In this document: piece by piece, positions 53,405 to 63,218 of the stretch
Numbering within the stretch: the stretch's first letter is position 1
How the letters are laid out: each line of letters opens with the position of its first letter
NCBI RefSeq assembly: GCF_029537395.1
Contig: NZ_CP120677.1
Location: forward strand, 868,001 to 932,000
Length of the DNA stretch: 64,000 bases
Origin: Tissierella sp. Yu-01
Lineage (GTDB): Bacteria; Bacillota; Clostridia; Tissierellales; Tissierellaceae
Direction of reading: 5' to 3'
Translations under genes and position numbers: made by a program
The notes under the pieces: model-generated
The model's input: only the letters and a program-made list of their open reading frames with translations
Told to the model about the DNA's origin: nothing
Database searches by the model: none

Positions 53405-55783
53405 TTATTTAATCTCTACGACAGTTACACCATCTCCACCTTCACCATATTTACCTGATCTGTAACTTTTTACGTGTTTATGTCCTCGCAGATAATTCTT
53501 TACTCCATCTCTAAGTGCTCCCGTGCCCTTTCCATGGATAATAAAAACTTCTTTTAGCCCCGCAATGTAAGAGTCATCTAAATATTTGTCTATATCTAAA
53601 ATTCCTTCTTCAATAGTTTTCCCACGTAAGTCTATCTCATTTTTTATCATCTTAGATTTGTTACTAACAATTTTCTTAGCTTTAAAGGTAGATTTCTCAT
53701 TATCTTCATTTTGTGTTCTACGTAAAGTCGAAATATGCACATTTACCTTCATTATACCTATTTGTACTTCTAAATTTCCTTTTTCATCAGGACTAGATAA
53801 TACAGTACCAACCTGATTTAATGTTAACACCTCGACAGTTTCTCCTACCTTAAGATTCTTCGGTGGTTTTTTAGATTTCACATTTAAAATGTTCTTAGAT
53901 AGAGACTTTTCAACCTCATTAAGCTTATCCTTTAACATTCCTTGCGCTTCTTGTATTCTTTTATTTCTGTCTTTTTCAATATCAGAGGAGATATTCCTTA
54001 ATTCTCCTACAATTAAATCCGCTTCTTCCTTAGCCTCTTTAAGTAAAACTCTAGCTTCTTCTCTAGCTTTTTGAAGAATTTTCTCTCTCATATCTTTAGT
54101 TTTTTCTTTCTCCGAAGACAGAGTTTGTTTCAAGCTTTCTATTTCTAATTTTAATCGGCTAGTTTCAGCTTTATCCTCTTCAATTATTCTTCTGTCATGC
54201 TCAATAGCTTGTAATACATCTTCAAACTCTATATTTTCCTTTGAAATTAAATCTCGTGCATAATCTATTATGTAGCTCTGTAAACCTAATCTCTTTGAAA
54301 TCTCAAAAGCATTTGATTTTCCTGGTACACCAATTAGTAATCTATAAGTCGGACTAAGTGTTTCAACGTCAAATTCTACGGAGGCATTTCTAACTTTCTC
54401 AGTAGTTAAAGCATAGATCTTTAATTGGCTATAATGAGTGGTTGCAATTGTTCTAACATCCATTTTTAATAGATGGTCAAGTATTGACATTGCTAGGGCA
54501 GCACCTTCCGTAGGATCCGTTCCTGCTCCTAATTCATCAAATAATACCAGACTATTGTATTCTACTTTGTTCAATATATCAACTATATTTGTCATATGAG
54601 AAGAAAAGGTAGAAAGGCTCTGTTCTATACTTTGTTCATCTCCTATGTCAGCAAATATTTGGTTAAAAACAGCAATATCTGAATTATAATCAGCTGGTAT
54701 ATGAAGGCCCGATTGAGCCATTAAAGTAAATAGACCTACAGTCTTCAGAGTTACAGTTTTTCCACCAGTATTAGGTCCTGTTATAATTAATGAATTAAAG
54801 TCTTTTCCAATATAAACATTAGTGGGTACCACCTTCTTTGTATTTAAAAGAGGATGACGTCCCTTTTTAATATTTATATACCCCTTATCATTGAGTTTTG
54901 GTCTTGTAGCATTTAATTCTAAAGCAAGTTTACCTTTTGCAAAAATAAAGTCCAATTTTCTTAGAATATTTTCATTATTGGCTATTTTTGATGATTCCAA
55001 GGCAACAAGATTTGAAAGTTCAACTAGAATCCTTTCAATTTCTTCTCTTTCTTTAACTTCTAACTCTCTGAGTTGATTGTTTAATTCTACTACAGCCATA
55101 GGCTCTATGAAAACCGTAGCACCACTTGCAGACATATCATGTATCAGACCAGGTACACTACTTCTATTCTCTTGTTTTACAGGTATTACATATCTTCCCT
55201 CTCTCATAGTAACTAAACTGTCCTGCAAAAATTTCTTATTATTTTGCGAACTGATTATAGAATTTAATTTATCTTTAATAGCATCATTTTTAGATACTAT
55301 TTGTCGTCTTATATTCCTTAAGGTGGAACTAGCATTATCTGATATCTCTTGCTCGTTAATTATTGCATTATTTATCTCATCTTCTATATTCTTAAAAACA
55401 CTAAGCCCTTCAATTAAACCTTCGACAATTGGGTAATTAGATAATTTATCCTCTTTAGTCTCTTTAATGTAGCTCTTTAAACCTCTTGAAACCCTTAATG
55501 AATCAGATATCTTCAGTAATCCAGCTGGGGATAAAGCTCCTCCAATTTCTACTCTCTTAATTTCTATAGAAATACTATTTATACCATATAAAGGTGGCGT
55601 CCCCCTCTTAATTAATAATGTTAATGCCTCATCTGTTTCCTGCTGAAGAATCTCTATCTCATTTATATCTGTCAATGGTTCAATTTCTCCAGCCAATTCC
55701 TTACCTAGCTGTGATTCAGCTTTATTAACCAGAAGTTCTTTTATTTTATAAAATTCTAAAACCTTAAAGCTCTTTTCGTTCAT
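53405..55783 (-). CDS. mutS2: Endonuclease MutS2
   Basis: MutS-family ATPase with an added Smr nuclease domain; in Bacillus it rescues stalled ribosomes or suppresses recombination. I use ATG 55783 (792 aa); a GTG four codons upstream is possible, but GGGGTG fits the ATG as a ribosome site. Walker A ITGPNTGGKT is near residue 335 and Walker B LVLFDELGAGTDPTEGAA follows. A long coiled-coil (about 500-630) leads to the Smr domain (IDLRGKTIEEG, FIIHGKGTGALRDGV) at the end. It is 40 bases after the U32 gene. Confidence 0.95.
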   Translation of the reverse strand: MNEKSFKVLEFYKIKELLVNKAESQLGKELAGEIEPLTDINEIEILQQETDEALTLLIKRGTPPLYGINSISIEIKRVEIGGALSPAGLLKISDSLRVSRGLKSYIKETKEDKLSNYPIVEGLIEGLSVFKNIEDEINNAIINEQEISDNASSTLRNIRRQIVSKNDAIKDKLNSIISSQNNKKFLQDSLVTMREGRYVIPVKQENRSSVPGLIHDMSASGATVFIEPMAVVELNNQLRELEVKEREEIERILVELSNLVALESSKIANNENILRKLDFIFAKGKLALELNATRPKLNDKGYINIKKGRHPLLNTKKVVPTNVYIGKDFNSLIITGPNTGGKTVTLKTVGLFTLMAQSGLHIPADYNSDIAVFNQIFADIGDEQSIEQSLSTFSSHMTNIVDILNKVEYNSLVLFDELGAGTDPTEGAALAMSILDHLLKMDVRTIATTHYSQLKIYALTTEKVRNASVEFDVETLSPTYRLLIGVPGKSNAFEISKRLGLQSYIIDYARDLISKENIEFEDVLQAIEHDRRIIEEDKAETSRLKLEIESLKQTLSSEKEKTKDMREKILQKAREEARVLLKEAKEEADLIVGELRNISSDIEKDRNKRIQEAQGMLKDKLNEVEKSLSKNILNVKSKKPPKNLKVGETVEVLTLNQVGTVLSSPDEKGNLEVQIGIMKVNVHISTLRRTQNEDNEKSTFKAKKIVSNKSKMIKNEIDLRGKTIEEGILDIDKYLDDSYIAGLKEVFIIHGKGTGALRDGVKNYLRGHKHVKSYRSGKYGEGGDGVTVVEIK

Positions 55784-55822
55784 ATTACACCCCACATATA
55801 AGCATTAGAGTAATTGCAAAAA

Positions 55823-58240
55823 CTAAGATAGGATACCCCTAAAATAATGACCATTTGTAATAGGATTTTCTTTTTTAAATTCTTCAACAAAATCCTTTAC
55901 CCTATTAATATCGATATCCTTATTTAAATAGGCATAAAACATACTTTGTAAAGAAGAAATATTTTCAAACTCATTTGTAAAATCCAGTCTAAACATATCA
56001 ACACCTGCATTTGATATTGATTCTAGACTATCTAATAACATTAAAGGAACTGAATTATAAATAACTGAAAAACCTTCTTTTCTCTCTAAATTAAAAGTTA
56101 CTCCCATTCTATCTTTTATACCATAACCATTAGCAAAATTACAGTATTTACAATTACTATCGTCTGTACATCCTTTTACCAAAGCCATAGGACAATTCCG
56201 TGTTATCATGACTGGTAAATATCCATAAACAATTCCTTCTAAATTCCCACCAACATTTTTAGTAATATTTCGAATCTGAGACAAGTTCAATTCTGGAGAT
56301 AGTGTCATGCTACTTATATTGTTTATATTTAAGAAATCAACTGTGTGGGAATTAAATATATTAAAGCCTATATCGGCATGAATTCTCAAATCAAATCTGT
56401 CTTTAACGTATTTCATAGTACCAAGATTTGAAACCGAGACTCCATCTAATCCTTCTAAAGTATCAATTAGTTTTCCTAATTTATATAAGTCTTTTTCATA
56501 TAGTATCTTATCAGTCCACAAGTAAGCTTCTTTGTTATTTTCTTTCAACTTATTGATTGCTTCCTGTGAGTAATCAATAAAATCAATATATACTCTATCT
56601 AATTTATTAATATCTAATTTTTGGAATTGATCATAGCTACTTATTTTAATAGTTAGTTTCTTCTTATCAGTATTATTTACAGACTTTTCAAACCTACAAC
56701 AGCCAGATTTTAATGTCTTAAATTCTTTATCAGCAACAATCTCCCTGTTATTAATGACAATTAATTCCTTATCAAGTTTATTAATAGCTTCACGTCTAAG
56801 TTGATTTAATATACTTACAGGAAGAAAAGCACCTTCATCTAGGTTAATCTTTATATTATCTAAATAATATGTAGTATCACCTAGTTTAGATAATTGATCG
56901 ATAATTTTTTCACTAGTGATCGCAACCTTTTGACTTTTTTCTATAACCTTATCAGAAGTAACTTCAACTTCTTTATTTTTAAACTTTACTATTAGTTTAG
57001 GATAAGATCCAATCACTATATCAACTATCATATCAAGCGGATATTTTATTACTTCATTTTTATATGATTCTTTTGCCTTATTCAATAATTTTTGACTAGA
57101 TGTCTTATAAACAGAAGATCCTTTTTCAATATAACCAGGTTTATCTAAATGAATTATAGTTCCTTTTTTTGCATCAAATGGTGCCTTGATCCCCTTATGT
57201 TCTCCACTATTTAATTTGAATTCTATTCCGTCTCCCTGCTCAATTTCTTCTTCAAGTTCTATATAAACTTTGTACTTATCTGCCCGTACAACTTTGCCGA
57301 GAAGAATTCCTCTATTATCAGGTCTATCACTGGAAATAAAATTTCTACCAAAATCACCTAAGGATAGCCCTTTAGTAAAGCCTCTATTGAAGATTTGTTC
57401 AATATTCTTTTTATCTTCCATTGTTAAAGATTCCGCCGCATTGTCTAAAGCTTTTCTATAATTGCTTACTATAGTTGCCACATATTCAGGTCTCTTCATC
57501 CTACCTTCAATTTTTAAGGACACTATTCCACTTTCAATTAATGCATCCAGATTTTCCACAGTATTTAAATCCTTAGGGCTAAGAACATGAATTTTATCCC
57601 AATCCTTCAATAGGTTCCCTTTTTTATCCATTATTGAATACTTCATACGACATGGTTGTGCGCATGTACCTCTATTCCCACTTCGTCCTCCTATCATACT
57701 ACTCATAAGACATTGTCCTGAATATGACATACAAAGGGCCCCATGTACAAAGGCCTCTAACTCAATATCTAAATTTTCACTAATATGTTCTATCTCTTCA
57801 ATTGGTGTTTCTCTTGCTAGTACAACACGGGAAAACCCCAATTCTTTTAAGAACTTTGCTCCATATAAATTGTTTATAGTCATCTGTGTGCTAGCATGAA
57901 TATCTAACTCAGGTAACAATTCCCTTATAATGCTTGCAAAGCCTAAATCCTGTACAATTATTGCATCAACATCAATATCATGTAAAAACTTAACATACTC
58001 AATTATATCATTCATCTCGCTATCATCTACAAGTATATTGACAGTTACATAAACCCTTACATTTCTTAAATGGGCATAAGAAATTGCCTCTTTCAACTGA
58101 TCATTATCAAAGTTGGAGGCATAGTGTCTAGCATTAAATAATTTTCCGCCTAAATAAACAGCATTTGCTCCATTTTGAACAGCTGCAATAAGTGATTCTT
58201 TGCTGCCTACTGGAGCAAGTAATTCTATATTATTATCCAC
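55823..58240 (-). CDS. U32-family protein, RlhA-like (DUF3656-containing)
   Basis: 805-aa member of the U32 'peptidase' family. The characterised relatives RlhA and TrhP of E. coli hydroxylate 23S rRNA or tRNA, so RNA hydroxylation is a better guess than proteolysis. The U32 core (about 1-260) has MELLAPVGSK-like opening (NIELLAPVGSKES), EAFVHGALCMSYSGQC and RGTCAQPCRMKYS; DUF3656 follows, and a second U32-like part ends the protein with RNCPMALVKGCTDDSNC. Many cysteines could hold an iron-sulfur cluster. The start is GTG at 58240 with AGGAGG 12 bases away, a bit far. zapA is 48 bases upstream, a common pairing. Confidence 0.88.
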   Translation of the reverse strand: MDNNIELLAPVGSKESLIAAVQNGANAVYLGGKLFNARHYASNFDNDQLKEAISYAHLRNVRVYVTVNILVDDSEMNDIIEYVKFLHDIDVDAIIVQDLGFASIIRELLPELDIHASTQMTINNLYGAKFLKELGFSRVVLARETPIEEIEHISENLDIELEAFVHGALCMSYSGQCLMSSMIGGRSGNRGTCAQPCRMKYSIMDKKGNLLKDWDKIHVLSPKDLNTVENLDALIESGIVSLKIEGRMKRPEYVATIVSNYRKALDNAAESLTMEDKKNIEQIFNRGFTKGLSLGDFGRNFISSDRPDNRGILLGKVVRADKYKVYIELEEEIEQGDGIEFKLNSGEHKGIKAPFDAKKGTIIHLDKPGYIEKGSSVYKTSSQKLLNKAKESYKNEVIKYPLDMIVDIVIGSYPKLIVKFKNKEVEVTSDKVIEKSQKVAITSEKIIDQLSKLGDTTYYLDNIKINLDEGAFLPVSILNQLRREAINKLDKELIVINNREIVADKEFKTLKSGCCRFEKSVNNTDKKKLTIKISSYDQFQKLDINKLDRVYIDFIDYSQEAINKLKENNKEAYLWTDKILYEKDLYKLGKLIDTLEGLDGVSVSNLGTMKYVKDRFDLRIHADIGFNIFNSHTVDFLNINNISSMTLSPELNLSQIRNITKNVGGNLEGIVYGYLPVMITRNCPMALVKGCTDDSNCKYCNFANGYGIKDRMGVTFNLERKEGFSVIYNSVPLMLLDSLESISNAGVDMFRLDFTNEFENISSLQSMFYAYLNKDIDINRVKDFVEEFKKENPITNGHYFRGILS

Positions 58241-58288
58241 AGGAAATAAATTCCTCCTTTACAACAAGGTTTAGATATTTCAGCCTTG

Positions 58289-58834
58289 TTATTTTTTTTC
58301 ATTAAATAATTTAAGTACCTCAGATAGTTCTTTTCTAGTCTCAATCAATTCTAACTGATTTTGAAAATTCTTATCTTGTAAATTCTTATTTTGTTTTCTT
58401 AATTCTTCTAATTCAATTTCATTTTGTTCTAATTGTTCGCTTATTTTACTAACTTCATTATATTGTTCTTCTTTACTTAATTTTGTTTTTATAGCTTCAT
58501 CTTTATATTCTAAGCATAGTTTTTCAAGATCTCTAATTTTAGCTTTGGTTTCTTCTAACTCTTGAGTTAAATCACTGAACTTTTCTAATGGTTCCTTAGC
58601 TTTTTTCTCCAGTTCATTCAATTTATCTTTAGTTTTAAATAACTCGTCTGCAATATTTAAAGCAGCTAAAGTAGCGGCCATAGTCTGACTTAAGCGATCA
58701 TTTTTAGAAGCTAAGTTCTTTATTCTTTGATCAACATAATAGGCTAGGTTTTTAACATAGTTTTCGTCGCCTGCTCCAACTACTGTAAAGTTACGACCAT
58801 CAATTATTACATTAACCTTGTTCTTTTCTGGCAT
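58289..58834 (-). CDS. zapA: Cell division protein ZapA
   Basis: Promotes FtsZ bundling at the septum. The first ~90 residues form the ZapA domain (NVIIDGRNFTVVG, LAYYVDQRIKNLA, AATLAALNIADELF). The remaining ~90 residues are a long coiled coil rich in Lys, Glu and Leu, which makes this 181-aa protein about twice as long as the minimal ZapA; this extension is frequent in Clostridia. A terminator lies between pheT and this start, so read-through or a promoter inside pheT must supply it. The U32 gene follows. Confidence 0.9.
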   Translation of the reverse strand: MPEKNKVNVIIDGRNFTVVGAGDENYVKNLAYYVDQRIKNLASKNDRLSQTMAATLAALNIADELFKTKDKLNELEKKAKEPLEKFSDLTQELEETKAKIRDLEKLCLEYKDEAIKTKLSKEEQYNEVSKISEQLEQNEIELEELRKQNKNLQDKNFQNQLELIETRKELSEVLKLFNEKK

Positions 58835-58861
58835 AACTATCCCCCTAATATTTTAATTTTG

Positions 58862-58888
58862 AAAAAAGGGTAGAAAAGCTCTACCCTT
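58862..58888 (-). terminator. Terminator between pheT and zapA
   Basis: Nine-base perfect stem AAGGGTAGA/TCTACCCTT with a 5-base loop, six U following on the minus strand. It overlaps the pheT stop codon. Confidence 0.85.
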
Positions 58889-61283
58889 AAAAACTCCTTA
58901 ACTTAGCATCAATACTATTTTCCAAATCCTTAATTATCAATTCTTGAATCTTATTAACCTCTTCGTCAGTTAAGGTTCTATCATAAGATCTATAGACTAT
59001 TGAATAAGCGACACTCTTTAAGCCTTCATCTATTTGACTTCCTCTATATATGTCAAATAACTCAAGTCTTTCTATAAGTCCGCCACCATGTTTCAATATA
59101 ATCTTCTCTATATCTCCAACTAAAACATCTTCTTTCACAACAATAGCTATATCTCTTATCATTGCAGGGTACTTAGGAAGAGGTTTGTATTTTATATCCA
59201 AATTAGTTAACTCAACTACTTTATCAAAGTCTAGTTGAGCAGAATATAGTCTTGTTTTTATATCATAGTTTTCTAAAACATCTGGATGAATTTCTCCTAC
59301 AACACCTAATAATTCTCCATTAGAAAATATCTTAGCAGTTCTACCTGGATGATATGTTGGATTGCTTTCTAACCTTTCATAATCAAAACCATATATCCCC
59401 AATTTGGATAAAGTGATTTCGATGATTTCTTTTATTTCGTAGAAATCAACTTCTCCATATGCACCAATTGACAAAACCTTTTTTTCCTCTGGTAATTCAG
59501 TTACAGGGATACTCTTAGGTATAAATGTATTACCTATTTCGTATGCATATACCGATTCTACACCCCTATTATAATTTCTACTAAGTAAATCAAGCATATT
59601 AGGTAATAGGGTTGTTCTCATTGTACTATAATCTTCACCTAAAGGATTAATTAATTTAATATATTTTCTATGAATATCATCTTCTGGTAATTTTATTTTA
59701 TCATAAGCTTTTGGACTTATAAAGGAATATGTCATTACTTCATTAAGTCCTAATCCCTGAAGTATTGCTTTTACTTTATCCTCAATTCTTATCTTAAATG
59801 GTTTCTCACCTCTTGTTAACCCACCTAATAAAGCTTTAGGTTGAATGTTATGGAAACCATATAATCTACCAACTTCTTCTATTAAGTCAGCCTCTATGTT
59901 TATATCCAGCCTAAATGTAGGCACTAATGAGTGAATTAATTTACCATCATAAGTTGATTTAATACCTAATCCATTTAAGCTAGCAATCATATCCTCAACA
60001 GGAATATCCACTCCAAGAAGCATGTTTGAACGTTCAGGTCTTAAAGTCAATTCTCTTGGCTCTGTAACTTTATTATAAACATCAATATTACCCTTTACAA
60101 CAGTACCAGCACCGATTAATTCAACTAATTGACATACTCTCTCAACAGCTGTGCTACATAGATTAGGATCTATCGCCTTCTCAAATCTAGTTGATGCCTC
60201 AGTTCTTAATCCAAGTTTTTTTGAAGTAAGTCTAACATTTCTACTATTAAAATTAGCGCCCTCGAGTAAAACAGTCTTAGTTTCATTAGTTATCTCAGAG
60301 TCCAATCCACCCATTACTCCCGCAATACCTATTGGTCCTTCTGAATCTGCAATTATTATATCCTTTTCATCAAGAATTCTTTCAGTTCCGTCTAATGTAG
60401 TAAGTTTCTCTCCATTAGTAGCTTGGCGAACAATAATCTTTTTTCCATTAAGGTAATTTAAATCGTATGCATGTAGCGGTTGGCCATATTCTAACATAAC
60501 GAAGTTAGTTATATCAACGATATTACTAATAGGTCTAACACCAGCTTCCATTAATCTGGTTTGAAGCCATAAAGGTGATGGTTTGATTACAACATCTTTT
60601 ATAACCCTACTATAGAATCTTGAACAATTATCAGTTTCTACTGTTATCCCATTTGTATAATCCATAATATCATCAGCTTCAGTTTGGATCTCTATATTAG
60701 GTTCTTTAAGTTCATAATTAAATGTTGCTGCTGCTTCTCTAGCCATTCCAATTATACTTAAACAGTCAGGCCTATTTGGTGTAATTTCAAATTCAATTAC
60801 TTGTTCTTTTAATTGAAGTGCATCAAGAATATCCATTCCAAGAGTATATTCCCTATCTAAAATGAATATCCCTTCCTTCATTTCCTTAGGTATTACATTG
60901 TCAGGAAAACCCAATTCAGTTAAGGAACATAACATTCCAAAAGAATCTACACCTCTAAAATCTGTTTTGTTAATTTCTACACCATTTGGTAGTTTAGCTC
61001 CAATCTTTGCAACAGGTATATAGTCACCTACCGTTAAATTCTTAGCACCTGTTACTATAACTAAAGTTTCGTTACCAACATCTACATTACAGATTACCAA
61101 TTTATCTGCATTAGGATGTTTTTCTATATTAAGTATTTTACCAACTACAACATTAACTATATCATCATTATGTGACTCTATAGATTCAACATGGGAACCA
61201 GATAGTGTAAGACCATCTGCCAACTCCCTAGGACTTTTATCAGTTTCTATATAATCCTTCAACCATTTTATAGGTAATAGCAT
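58887..61283 (-). CDS. pheT: Phenylalanyl-tRNA synthetase beta subunit
   Basis: Forms the alpha2-beta2 enzyme with PheS. The 798 aa are full length: N-terminal tRNA-binding domain (about 40-150, with VVVGKILNIEKHPNADKL), B3/B4 editing domain (about 210-380), B5 domain, the synthetase-like core (about 480-690), and the C-terminal anticodon-binding domain FDX-ACB (about 705-798, with PKYPAMIRDIAIVV). It starts 20 bases after pheS, so the subunits are made together. Confidence 0.97.
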   Translation of the reverse strand: MLLPIKWLKDYIETDKSPRELADGLTLSGSHVESIESHNDDIVNVVVGKILNIEKHPNADKLVICNVDVGNETLVIVTGAKNLTVGDYIPVAKIGAKLPNGVEINKTDFRGVDSFGMLCSLTELGFPDNVIPKEMKEGIFILDREYTLGMDILDALQLKEQVIEFEITPNRPDCLSIIGMAREAAATFNYELKEPNIEIQTEADDIMDYTNGITVETDNCSRFYSRVIKDVVIKPSPLWLQTRLMEAGVRPISNIVDITNFVMLEYGQPLHAYDLNYLNGKKIIVRQATNGEKLTTLDGTERILDEKDIIIADSEGPIGIAGVMGGLDSEITNETKTVLLEGANFNSRNVRLTSKKLGLRTEASTRFEKAIDPNLCSTAVERVCQLVELIGAGTVVKGNIDVYNKVTEPRELTLRPERSNMLLGVDIPVEDMIASLNGLGIKSTYDGKLIHSLVPTFRLDINIEADLIEEVGRLYGFHNIQPKALLGGLTRGEKPFKIRIEDKVKAILQGLGLNEVMTYSFISPKAYDKIKLPEDDIHRKYIKLINPLGEDYSTMRTTLLPNMLDLLSRNYNRGVESVYAYEIGNTFIPKSIPVTELPEEKKVLSIGAYGEVDFYEIKEIIEITLSKLGIYGFDYERLESNPTYHPGRTAKIFSNGELLGVVGEIHPDVLENYDIKTRLYSAQLDFDKVVELTNLDIKYKPLPKYPAMIRDIAIVVKEDVLVGDIEKIILKHGGGLIERLELFDIYRGSQIDEGLKSVAYSIVYRSYDRTLTDEEVNKIQELIIKDLENSIDAKLRSF

Positions 61284-61303
61284 TATCTCACTCCTTCCTT
61301 CCC

Positions 61304-62326
61304 TTAGAATTGTTCTAAGAATCTATTATCGTTATCAAATAATAGTCTTATATCACTAATTCCATATTTAACCATAGTTATTCTATCAATTCCCATTCCA
61401 AAAGCAAATCCCGAATACTTTTCAGAATCAATTCCACAATTTTCTAATACTTGAGGATGGACCATTCCGCAACCTAATAATTCCATACTCCATCCAGTAT
61501 AGTTACAATCAGGACACCCCTTGCCCCTACATTTCAAACAAGTTACATCAACCTCTGCACTTGGTTCTGTAAACGGAAAATGATGCGGCCTATATCTTGT
61601 TTTCATATCTTTCCCGAATAATTCATGAATGAATATATCCAATGTATGAATTAGATTAGCCATAGAAATCTTCTCATCTATTACCAAACCCTCTAATTGG
61701 TGGAACATTGGTGAATGAGTGTCATCTACGTCATCAAATCTAAAAGTTCTACCTGCAGATATCATTCTTAATGGTGCACCGTATTCTTTCATTGCTCTGA
61801 CTTGTACTGGAGATGTATGAGTTCTAAGTAATATTTCATCATTTATATAGAAAGTATCGGAAAGGTCTCTAGAAGGATGATTATCAGGTGAATTCAAATC
61901 ATCAAAATTGTTTTTTACAGTTTCTATCTCCGGTCCTGGTATTACCTTAAATCCCATACTTATAAATAAATCTTCTAGTTCTTCGATTGTGGCAAGAAGA
62001 GGGTGTCTATGTCCTATTCTATTAGATTTTTTAGTTACTGTAATATCAATTTTTTCTGATTGAAGTTTCTTTGCCTTTGCTTCATTTTTAAACTTAGCAT
62101 TTTTTGACTCGATTAATTCTTCAATTTCATTTCTAATTTCATTTGCAATCTGACCTACTACAGGTCTTTCTTCTGCTGACAATTTACCCATACCTTTAAG
62201 TACTTTAGTTAATTCTCCTTTTTTCCCTAAGTACATTACCCTTAAGTCTTCTATTTCAGGTAAAGTTGAAGCGTTATTTATACTATCTATAGCCAGCTTT
62301 CTTATTTCTTGAAGCATTTCCTTCAT
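61304..62326 (-). CDS. pheS: Phenylalanyl-tRNA synthetase alpha subunit
   Basis: Catalytic subunit that activates phenylalanine. The 340 aa show the N-terminal coiled coil (about 1-85), motif 1 near HPLLATIEELEDLF, FDDLNSPDNHPSRD, motif 2 (FRFDDVDDTHSPMFHQLEG), and motif 3 FGMGIDRITMVKYG. A CLKCRGKGCPDC segment (about 262-273) looks like a zinc knuckle, as in many clostridial PheS. The ATG at 62326 has AAGGAG before it. A promoter and a terminator-like hairpin precede the gene, which suggests attenuation without a T-box. Confidence 0.97.
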   Translation of the reverse strand: MKEMLQEIRKLAIDSINNASTLPEIEDLRVMYLGKKGELTKVLKGMGKLSAEERPVVGQIANEIRNEIEELIESKNAKFKNEAKAKKLQSEKIDITVTKKSNRIGHRHPLLATIEELEDLFISMGFKVIPGPEIETVKNNFDDLNSPDNHPSRDLSDTFYINDEILLRTHTSPVQVRAMKEYGAPLRMISAGRTFRFDDVDDTHSPMFHQLEGLVIDEKISMANLIHTLDIFIHELFGKDMKTRYRPHHFPFTEPSAEVDVTCLKCRGKGCPDCNYTGWSMELLGCGMVHPQVLENCGIDSEKYSGFAFGMGIDRITMVKYGISDIRLLFDNDNRFLEQF

Positions 62327-62342
62327 TTCAAGACTCCTTTCT

Positions 62343-62370
62343 TAAAAAAACAGACCCATATAAGGTCTAT
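62343..62370 (-). terminator. Terminator-like hairpin in the pheS leader
   Basis: Seven-pair stem (one G-U) ATAGACC/GGTCTGT followed by six U on the minus strand, ending 15 bases before the pheS ATG. As no promoter fits between it and the start, pheS transcripts must read through it. Confidence 0.65.
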
Positions 62371-62388
62371 AAACTAATTATTGACTCA

Positions 62389-62417
62389 ATTATAGCATCT
62401 AATAATTGAAAACTCAA
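62389..62417 (-). promoter_or_regulatory. Promoter of pheST
   Basis: -35 TTGAGT (62412-62417) and perfect -10 TATAAT (62389-62394) at 17-base spacing. It overlaps the stop codon of the trmH-like gene by a few bases and gives a leader of about 55 nt. Confidence 0.7.
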
Positions 62418-63217
62418 GATTTTTTACCCCTTTGCTTCATAGCCTCATACAATATTATAGATGCAGCTACTCCTGCATTTAAAGATTCAGCAAATCCAGG
62501 CATTGGTATTTTTATTAGTCTATCTGCCAGATTAATAATATTATCTGAGATTCCCCTAGACTCATTTCCAATAACAATAATAAAATTGTCTTTATATGTA
62601 ATTTCATAGTTAGGTATGCTACCTTCTAGCGAAGTAGCATAAATCCTATAGTTCTTTTCCTTTAATTGATTCAAAAAAACATAATCATCTTTAATGAAAT
62701 ATAAAGGTACCCTGAAAATAGATCCCATAGTTGCCCTTACAACTTTAGAGTTGTATGGATCAACACAGCCTTCACTAAGCAAAATCCCATCTGCCTTAAA
62801 AGCATCTGCTGACCTTATTATAGTTCCAAGATTCCCTGGATCCTGTAACCCATCTAAATACAACAGAAATTTTTCTCTACCACTAAATAATTCAGTAGTA
62901 TCATTTATTCTAAATGATACTACTGCGAGGACACCCTGAGAGTTTTCAGTATCACATATCTCTTTAAATAAACTTTCTGGTATATTAATTAAATTCCGTA
63001 ATTTATTTAATAAATTATAAAAACCAAGCCCTTCTTCAGTTTTCAGAAGCTTTTCTGTATAAATAATATACTTAATATCTATACCGTAATTTATCGCTTC
63101 ATTAATAAGCTTAGTGCCTTCAATTATATAAAGCTTATTGTTCCATCTATCTTTTTTTCTATATAAACTCTTTATTTCTTTAATAATTGGATTCTTAGAA
63201 GAACTGATTTGAATCAT
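62414..63217 (-). CDS. TrmH/SpoU-family RNA 2'-O-methyltransferase
   Basis: SPOUT methyltransferase that uses SAM to methylate RNA ribose 2'-OH. The 267 aa have a substrate-binding N-terminal part (about 1-100) and the catalytic knot with LDGLQDPGNLGTIIRSADAF (about 123-142), GNESRGIS and IPMPGFAESLNAGVAASIILYE. The exact target cannot be named; relatives near pheS are usually 23S rRNA methyltransferases such as RlmB-like or TsnR-like types. It starts 1 base after the trkA stop, so translation is probably coupled. Confidence 0.93.
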   Translation of the reverse strand: MIQISSSKNPIIKEIKSLYRKKDRWNNKLYIIEGTKLINEAINYGIDIKYIIYTEKLLKTEEGLGFYNLLNKLRNLINIPESLFKEICDTENSQGVLAVVSFRINDTTELFSGREKFLLYLDGLQDPGNLGTIIRSADAFKADGILLSEGCVDPYNSKVVRATMGSIFRVPLYFIKDDYVFLNQLKEKNYRIYATSLEGSIPNYEITYKDNFIIVIGNESRGISDNIINLADRLIKIPMPGFAESLNAGVAASIILYEAMKQRGKKS

Positions 63218-63218
63218 A

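Noticed and set aside
58256-58290. AACAAGG/CCTTGTT hairpin before the U32 gene as a terminator
   Set aside because: It has no U-run after it; at most it is a leader structure near the GTG start.
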